From NCBI GenBank assembly GCA_031392945.1, contig JANMVT010000195.1, positions 34,924 to 98,923 on the forward strand: a DNA stretch of 64,000 nucleotides. The letters are read 5' to 3'. This document shows positions 59,634-64,000 of the stretch, one piece after another (the stretch's first letter is position 1; every line of letters starts with the position of its first letter). The position numbers were made by a program, and so were the translations under genes. This DNA comes from JANYCG01 sp031392945. Lineage in GTDB: Bacteria; Pseudomonadota; Gammaproteobacteria; Burkholderiales; Burkholderiaceae_C. A model generated the notes under the pieces. That model was not told where the DNA came from, ran no database searches, and saw only the letters and a program-made list of their open reading frames with translations.

Positions 59634-60494
59634 ATGAAAGCGCTCTACGACATTGCCGCGCCCGCCAAACTGAACCTGTTTTTGCACATCACCGGCAGGC
59701 GCGCCGACGGTTATCACCTGTTGCAATCGGCCTTCATGCTGATTGATTGGTGCGACACACTACATTTCGAACTGCGGGCGGACGGACAGATCAGCCGGGA
59801 AGACCTGGGCGCCCAACTGCCGCCGGATGACTTGATCGTCCGCGCCGCCAGGGCGCTTCAATCCGCCGGCGGCGTTGCGCCGGGCGTGCACATCGCCGTC
59901 CAGAAAAATGTCCCGGCCCAGGCCGGCATGGGCGGCGGCTCATCCGATGCGGCATCCACCCTGTTGGCGCTGAACCGCCTGTGGGGGCTTGGGTTGCCGT
60001 TGTCAAAATTGCAGCAAATTGGCCTCGCCCTGGGCGCTGACGTGCCGTTTTTCTTGAGCGGTGGCAACGCCTGGGTGGAGGGCGTAGGCGAAAAAGTCAG
60101 CCCGCTGAACCTGCCCGCAGCCCGTTTTCTGGTGGTCAAACCTCAGGCTGGACTGGAAACCGCCAGGATTTTCTCGCACCCGGATCTGAAAAGGGACACA
60201 CCAACTGCTATAATTTCAGGCTTTGCTGCAAACCCCTATGGGTTTGGCTGCAATGATTTGCAAAGTGTCGCCGAGCAGCTTTGCCCGCAAGTGGGCCAGG
60301 CCTTGTGCTGGCTGGCGTCGCAAGGCCTGCAAGGGCGGATGACGGGCTCTGGCAGCGCGGTGTTTGCGCATGTGCCGGCGGATCCATGCGAAGGTTTTCG
60401 CGAAGAATTTGGCGAAAATTTTGGCGAAGGTTTTGAAGCAAGATTGTGCAGCAATCTGCAGGCCCATCCTCTGGCGGGCTGGGCGCCGGGCTAG
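59634..60494 (+). CDS. ispE: 4-diphosphocytidyl-2-C-methyl-D-erythritol kinase
   Basis: 286 residues from ATG 59634 (frame open further upstream). GHMP kinase motifs: PAKLNLFLHITGRRADGYH, P-loop PAQAGMGGGSSDAA, and GRMTGSGSAVFA. It phosphorylates CDP-methylerythritol in isoprenoid synthesis. A low-complexity piece EGFREEFGENFGEGFEA (60390-60439), built from near-repeats of GAAGGTTTT/GAATTTGGC, extends the C-terminal part and is unusual. Confidence 0.93.
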   Translation: MKALYDIAAPAKLNLFLHITGRRADGYHLLQSAFMLIDWCDTLHFELRADGQISREDLGAQLPPDDLIVRAARALQSAGGVAPGVHIAVQKNVPAQAGMGGGSSDAASTLLALNRLWGLGLPLSKLQQIGLALGADVPFFLSGGNAWVEGVGEKVSPLNLPAARFLVVKPQAGLETARIFSHPDLKRDTPTAIISGFAANPYGFGCNDLQSVAEQLCPQVGQALCWLASQGLQGRMTGSGSAVFAHVPADPCEGFREEFGENFGEGFEARLCSNLQAHPLAGWAPG

Positions 60495-60553
60495 TTGGGC
60501 AAATTGGGCAAATTGGATTTTTGGGTAAGCCGCATCTTGCGGTTGACCTGTGT

Positions 60554-60630
60554 AGGGGAGTCGCCAAGTTGGTTAAGGCACTGGATTTTGATTCCAGCAT
60601 GCGAAGGTTCGAATCCTTCCTCCCCTGCCA
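60554..60630 (+). tRNA. tRNA-Gln (UUG anticodon)
   Basis: 77 nt with CCA: acceptor AGGGGAG pairs CTCCCCT, anticodon loop TTTTGAT (TTG), T-arm GAAGGTTCGAATCCTTC. Standing between ispE and prs is usual in Betaproteobacteria. Short TTGGGCAAA repeats precede it. Confidence 0.95.
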
Positions 60631-60697
60631 AGCCTTGTTTTGGCTTGTTTTGATACGGTTGGCGGCGGCGTTGTTGTAATCTCAAGCTGGAATTTTC

Positions 60698-61675
60698 ATG
60701 CAGGCAGCTCTATCCCCGGATTTCATGGTCTTCACAGGCAATGCCAATCCCGGCATGGCCGCTGAAATCGCGCAACACCTGAACATCACCCTTGGTGCGG
60801 CCACCGTTGGGCGTTTTTCCGACGGTGAGGTCACGGTCGAGATCAACCAGAACGTGCGGGCCCGTGACGTGTTTGTGGTGCAAAGCACCTGCGCGCCGAC
60901 CAATGAAAACCTGATGGAACTGCTCATCATGGTGGACGCCTTGAAGCGGGCTTCGGCCGAGCGCATCAGCGCGGTGATTCCGTATTTTGGCTACGCGCGG
61001 CAAGACCGCCGCCCGCGCTCGAGCCGGGTGCCGATCACGGCCAAGGTGGTGGCGAACATGCTGCAGGCGGTAGGCGTCGCGCGGGTGTTGACCATGGACT
61101 TGCATGCCGACCAGATCCAGGGGTTTTTTGACATCCCGGTGGACAATATTTACGCCTCGCCGGTGTTGCTGGGTGATGTCCGGCAAAAAAATTATGAAGA
61201 CCTGATCGTGGTCTCGCCCGACGTGGGTGGCGTGGTCCGGGCACGGGCTCTGGCCAAGCAGCTTGATTGCGACCTGGCCATCATCGACAAGCGCCGCCCC
61301 CGGGCCAATGTGAGCGAGGTGATGCACGTCATCGGCGAGATCGATGGGCGCAACTGCGTGATCATGGACGACATGATCGACACGGCGGGAACCCTGGTCA
61401 AGGCGGCCGAAGTGCTCAAGGAGCGCGGCGCCAAAAAGGTCTACGCCTATTGCACCCACCCGATCTTTTCGGGCCCGGCGATCGAGCGCATCACCAATGG
61501 CACGGCGCTGGACGAGGTGGTCGTCACCAACACGATTCCATTGAGCAAGACAGCCAGGGAATGCAAGAAAATCCGCCAGCTCACCGTGGCCCCGCTGATC
61601 GCCGAGACGATCCAGCGCATAGCCAAGGGTGAGTCGGTCATGAGTTTGTTTTCGGACCAGGAGAACCTCTTTTAA
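60698..61675 (+). CDS. prs: Ribose-phosphate pyrophosphokinase
   Basis: 325 residues. PRPP synthetase signatures: FTGNANPGMAAEIAQHLNI, GRFSDGEVTVEI, VIPYFGYARQDRRPRSR-type segment, DLHADQIQGFFDIPVDNI and the PRPP loop DDMIDTAGT. It makes PRPP for nucleotide, His and Trp synthesis. It follows tRNA-Gln and precedes rplY. Confidence 0.96.
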   Translation: MQAALSPDFMVFTGNANPGMAAEIAQHLNITLGAATVGRFSDGEVTVEINQNVRARDVFVVQSTCAPTNENLMELLIMVDALKRASAERISAVIPYFGYARQDRRPRSSRVPITAKVVANMLQAVGVARVLTMDLHADQIQGFFDIPVDNIYASPVLLGDVRQKNYEDLIVVSPDVGGVVRARALAKQLDCDLAIIDKRRPRANVSEVMHVIGEIDGRNCVIMDDMIDTAGTLVKAAEVLKERGAKKVYAYCTHPIFSGPAIERITNGTALDEVVVTNTIPLSKTARECKKIRQLTVAPLIAETIQRIAKGESVMSLFSDQENLF

Positions 61676-61711
61676 GAGTGTTGTTCCGGTCCGGGCAATT
61701 CGCGGGCTCTC

Positions 61712-61741
61712 GCGCTGGTCTTCAGCGCAAAGGCCTTTTTT
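61712..61741 (+). terminator. Possible terminator between prs and rplY
   Basis: GCGCTG pairs CAGCGC over a 5-nt loop; AAAGGCC and a T-run follow. The stem is short. Confidence 0.5.
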
Positions 61742-61788
61742 AAAATCGGAACCACACTGGTCGCGGTGGGTTCTTTCAGGAGTTAATT

Positions 61789-62511
61789 ATGAAATTCGTC
61801 GCTTTTGAGCGCGCCAAGCAGGGTACGGGTGCGAGCCGCCGTCTCCGCATCTCCGGTCGCACGCCCGGCATCGTCTACGGCGGCTCGGGCCAGCCCCAAT
61901 TGATCGAACTCGATCACAACGCCTTGTGGCACGCCCTCAAGAAGGAAGTGTTCCATTCCACCGTGCTGGACATGGAAGTCGGCGCCAGCGAGAGCAAAGT
62001 GTTGCTGCGCGACGTGCAAATGCACCCGTTCAAACAGCTCGTGCTGCACATCGACTTCCAGCGTGTGGACGCCAACACCAAGCTGCACATGAAGGTGCCT
62101 TTGCACTATAGCGGCGACGAGAATTCGCAAGCCGTCAAGACCGAAGGCTGCATCGCCAACCACATCGTCACCGAGATCGAGGTGAAATGCCTGCCCGGCG
62201 ACCTGCCTGAATTCATCGCCGTCGATTTGAGCGGCCTGAAAAAGGGTGTTTCCCTGCATCTGGCCGACATCACCCTGCCCAAGGGTGTGACTGCTGTGAC
62301 GCACGGCAAGAACAACCCGGTGCTGGTGTCCGTGGTGATGGTCGCAGGCGCTGAGCCGGTTGCCGATGCCGCCGCTGCGCCGGCCGCAGGCGCCGCCGCC
62401 GCGCCAGTCGCTGGCGCCAAAGCCGCAGCCCCCGCAGCCAAGGCGGCGCCTGCCGCCAAAGCCGCACCGGCTGCCAAAGCCCCGGCCGCCAAGCCTGCTG
62501 CCAAGAAGTAA
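61789..62511 (+). CDS. rplY: 50S ribosomal protein L25 (CTC form)
   Basis: 240 residues, CAGGAG 8 nt before ATG. L25 core (FVAFERAKQGTGASRRLRIS GRTPGIVYGG), then the TL5/CTC C-terminal domain (HIDFQRVDANTKLHMKVPLH, GDLPEFIAVDLSGLKKGVSL). The tail from about residue 190 is a low-complexity Ala/Pro/Lys stretch (AAAPAAGAAAAPVAGAKAAA and on), longer than usual. It binds 5S rRNA. Confidence 0.95.
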   Translation: MKFVAFERAKQGTGASRRLRISGRTPGIVYGGSGQPQLIELDHNALWHALKKEVFHSTVLDMEVGASESKVLLRDVQMHPFKQLVLHIDFQRVDANTKLHMKVPLHYSGDENSQAVKTEGCIANHIVTEIEVKCLPGDLPEFIAVDLSGLKKGVSLHLADITLPKGVTAVTHGKNNPVLVSVVMVAGAEPVADAAAAPAAGAAAAPVAGAKAAAPAAKAAPAAKAAPAAKAPAAKPAAKK

Positions 62512-62554
62512 GCAAAAAAGCAATCAGGAAGTAACTCTGCTCGCTTTATGATCA

Positions 62555-62585
62555 ACGGCCCGCTTGGGCGGGCCGTATCATTTAA
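62555..62585 (+). terminator. Terminator after rplY
   Basis: ACGGCCCGC and GCGGGCCGT pair over TTGG. A weak ATCATTTAATT follows, which is itself the left arm of the inverted repeat at 62577. Confidence 0.75.
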
Positions 62586-62665
62586 TTGGGGTCAGAGCCC
62601 GATCTTCCGAATCCTTCGCTCGGCTCAGGCTTCCGGAAATTGGTATCCGACCCCAATTAAATGAT
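62577..62665. repeat. 17-bp inverted repeat element over the pth start
   Basis: Left arm ATCATTTAATTGGGGTC (62577-62593) and right arm GACCCCAATTAAATGAT (62649-62665) are perfect complements around a 55-nt spacer. The pth ATG (62661-62663) lies in the right arm. The GGGGTCAG...GACCCC type of arm is known from small mobile repeats; no transposase is present. It looks like a mobile insertion (inference). Confidence 0.75.
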
Positions 62666-63338
62666 CAAATTGTTTGTCGGCTTGGGCAACCCCGGCCCGG
62701 ATTACGAAGCCACCCGCCACAATGCCGGGTTTTGGTGGATCGACGCGCTCGCGCGAGAATTGAAGGCCAGCCTGGCCATGGAGAAAAATTTCCACGGCCT
62801 GGTGGCCCGCACCAGCTTGGCAGGTCACTCCGTCTGGCTGCTCAAACCTCAATCCTTCATGAACCTGTCCGGCCAGGCCGTTGGTTCCCTGGCGCGTTTC
62901 TTCAAGATCGCGCCCAATGAAATCCTGGTCGCCCATGACGAGCTCGACATCGTGCCGGGCCAGGTCAAACTCAAGCTCGGCGGCAGCCACGCCGGTCACA
63001 ACGGCCTGCGCGACATCCATGACCAGCTCGGCACCGACGACTATTGGCGCTTGCGCCTCGGCATTGGCCATCCAGGCGTCAAGTCGGAGGTCATCCATTG
63101 GGTGCTGAAAAAGCCGTCCCTCGACCACCGGATCGCCATTGACCAATGCATTGACCGCGCCCTCAAGGCAGTACCGAGTTTTGTCGCAGGCGAAATGGAC
63201 AAGGCCACCCTGCTGGTCCACACCGCCAAGCCGCCTCGGGCCAATGGACCAAGGCCAGTGCGTCCAGACGCTGCGCCAGACCCAGCTATTGCACCGACCC
63301 TGAAATCACCCAATACCACACCAGGAATGAACCCATGA
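62661..63338 (+). CDS. pth: Peptidyl-tRNA hydrolase
   Basis: 225 residues from ATG 62661, inside the inverted-repeat arm. Catalytic His in EATRHNAGFWWID, PQSFMNLSG, HDELDIVPGQVKLKLGGSHA GHNGLRDI. It recycles peptidyl-tRNA. The tail (ANGPRPVRPDAAPDPAIAPT) is longer than usual (about 195 residues in most) and Pro-rich. No ribosome site is visible, and the start may be hidden in the hairpin. It overlaps the next gene by 4 nt. Confidence 0.94.
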   Translation: MIKLFVGLGNPGPDYEATRHNAGFWWIDALARELKASLAMEKNFHGLVARTSLAGHSVWLLKPQSFMNLSGQAVGSLARFFKIAPNEILVAHDELDIVPGQVKLKLGGSHAGHNGLRDIHDQLGTDDYWRLRLGIGHPGVKSEVIHWVLKKPSLDHRIAIDQCIDRALKAVPSFVAGEMDKATLLVHTAKPPRANGPRPVRPDAAPDPAIAPTLKSPNTTPGMNP

Positions 63339-63784
63339 ACCAGAGCCACACTCGTCAGGCCCGATATACCGGATTTCTTTTTGCAATTTTATTGATAGCT
63401 GTCTACACAATACCCACGAGGGCTAATGCCCAAAATTCCTATAAATGCGGAAACACCTACAGCCAGACGCCGTGCGCCGGCGGCGTGGTAATTGAATCCG
63501 CCGACAGCCGCTCAAACGACCAGAAGAAAGAGGCTGATCGGGTGGCCGCCCAAAGCAGCAAGACCGCCGACGCCATGGCCAAGGAGCGCATCGCCCAAGA
63601 GGCCAGAGACCGCGCCAACAATGCCAACGCCGCCACGGTGATCGGCGCCAAAACCGAACTAGCTGCGACCAGCGAGACGCCCAAAAAGCCCAGCGTCAAG
63701 AAAAAGAAGAAAAAGCCGGATGCCGAGTATTTCACCGCCGCAGCACCGGGCAAGGCGAAAAAGGCCAAGAAAACCAAGGATTAG
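63335..63784 (+). CDS. DUF4124-like secreted protein
   Basis: 149 residues; its ATG overlaps the pth stop. Signal segment (FLFAILLIAVYTIPTRANAQ), then YKCGNTYSQTPCAGGVVIES, similar to the Y-x-C-x6-Y-S-x-x-P-C pattern of DUF4124, a helical Lys/Ala part and a poly-Lys tail (VKKKKKKPDAEYF). The signal codons lie in a copy of the dispersed repeat. Confidence 0.75.
   Translation: MNQSHTRQARYTGFLFAILLIAVYTIPTRANAQNSYKCGNTYSQTPCAGGVVIESADSRSNDQKKEADRVAAQSSKTADAMAKERIAQEARDRANNANAATVIGAKTELAATSETPKKPSVKKKKKKPDAEYFTAAAPGKAKKAKKTKD
63379..63440 (+). repeat. Dispersed ~60-bp repeat, copy 7, inside the DUF4124-like gene
   Basis: TTTTGCAATTTTATTGATAG head, CTGTCTACACAATAC middle, CCACGAGGG tail, AATGCCCAAAA end. 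It is translated as FAILLIAVYTIPTRANAQN, the same frame as in lolB. Confidence 0.8.
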
Positions 63785-63819
63785 AGTTGGCCCGGTGCGG
63801 CGGCCATGCCAGCAGGTGG

Positions 63820-64000
63820 TCAGTGCCCGGCCAAGGCCTTCACCTCGGCCTGTAGTCGGCGGTATTTCTGCCACAGGCTGGCCTGGTCTTCAACAAACAG
63901 CGGGTTCACGGGGATGCAGGACACGGGGCAGACCTGAACGCATTGCGGCTCATCGAAATGGCCCACGCATTCGGTGCATTTATGCGGGTCGATTTCATAA
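63820..64000 (-). CDS. YfhL-family 4Fe-4S ferredoxin (5' end outside window)
   Basis: The last 59 residues are visible: YEIDPHKCTECVGHFDEPQC then VQVCPVSCIPVN. The Cys pattern C-x2-C-x8-C-x3-C with CP is the YfhL-type ferredoxin, whose second cluster is followed by a helical C-terminus (QKYRRLQAEVKALAGH). The start lies beyond 64000. Confidence 0.9.
   Translation of the reverse strand, partial: YEIDPHKCTECVGHFDEPQCVQVCPVSCIPVNPLFVEDQASLWQKYRRLQAEVKALAGH

Noticed and set aside
60205..60250. Weak likeness of an ispE segment to the repeat (ACTGCTATAATTTCAGGC)
   Set aside because: Only the first ~12 bases agree; the tail CCACGAGGG is absent.

Overview
The window is a GC-rich chromosomal segment of a betaproteobacterium, most likely a Comamonadaceae member (Polaromonas/Rhodoferax-like). 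The order lolB - ispE - tRNA-Gln - prs - rplY - pth, the mutY/mutM surroundings, the protein sequences and a dispersed AT-rich repeat ending in a CCACGAGGG-type tail all point there. This placement is inference from gene order and sequence feel; no database was searched.

About 1-47.6 kb is accessory: stress, signalling and cell-envelope genes. It opens with the tail of a hybrid histidine kinase, a stand-alone CheB-type methylesterase and a receiver-PAS protein. Next come a Crp/Fnr regulator divergent from cbpA-cbpM and a 2,796-residue cyclic beta-glucan synthase preceded by a small membrane protein. Then follow a ferritin-like protein, BON, CsbD, PPK2, a collagen-like lipoprotein, DUF3309, a PLD-type (cardiolipin synthase-like) lipoprotein and several small proteins. 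From 21 to 25 kb, minus-strand genes encode flavin oxidoreductases, a PRC-barrel protein and a YihY-type membrane protein. From 25.2 to 29.5 kb lies a visibly less GC-rich block (large catalase KatE, two hemerythrin-like proteins, small proteins and an iron-permease scrap) that looks acquired. From 29.8 to 38.4 kb are small membrane proteins, a ParS/MbcA-like protein, a sorbosone-dehydrogenase-type lipoprotein, a hybrid kinase, holin-like/DUF883/DUF1328 membrane proteins and a divergent CHASE3 kinase / LuxR-type regulator pair. From 38.6 to 47.6 kb are a beta/gamma-crystallin protein, a second collagen-like lipoprotein, an AsmA protein, a translationally coupled Mla-like lipid-transport operon and a double-BON lipoprotein.

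From 47.7 kb onward it is mostly core: a ParD/ParE module (toxin apparently frameshifted), a CAU tRNA, hrcA, nadK, recN, rapZ, mutY, a dynamin-like GTPase, mutM, a TPR protein, lolB, ispE, tRNA-Gln, prs, rplY, pth and a YfhL-type ferredoxin cut by the window end.

The accessory genes read as one theme: protection of envelope, DNA and proteins under stress. The most interesting signals lie outside ordinary gene calls. (i) A ~60-bp dispersed repeat has two copies that supply signal-peptide codons in the same frame to two unrelated proteins (LolB and the protein after Pth). (ii) The heptamer TCCTACA occurs, outside a tRNA, only in intergenic sequence 85-155 bp upstream of stress/envelope genes and on their coding strand, three times as GTCAG-N4-YTCCTACA. 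(iii) A 17-bp inverted repeat has its right arm over the pth start codon. (iv) Shredded genes (alcohol dehydrogenase, MacB/CPBP mosaic, iron permease) mark past rearrangements.
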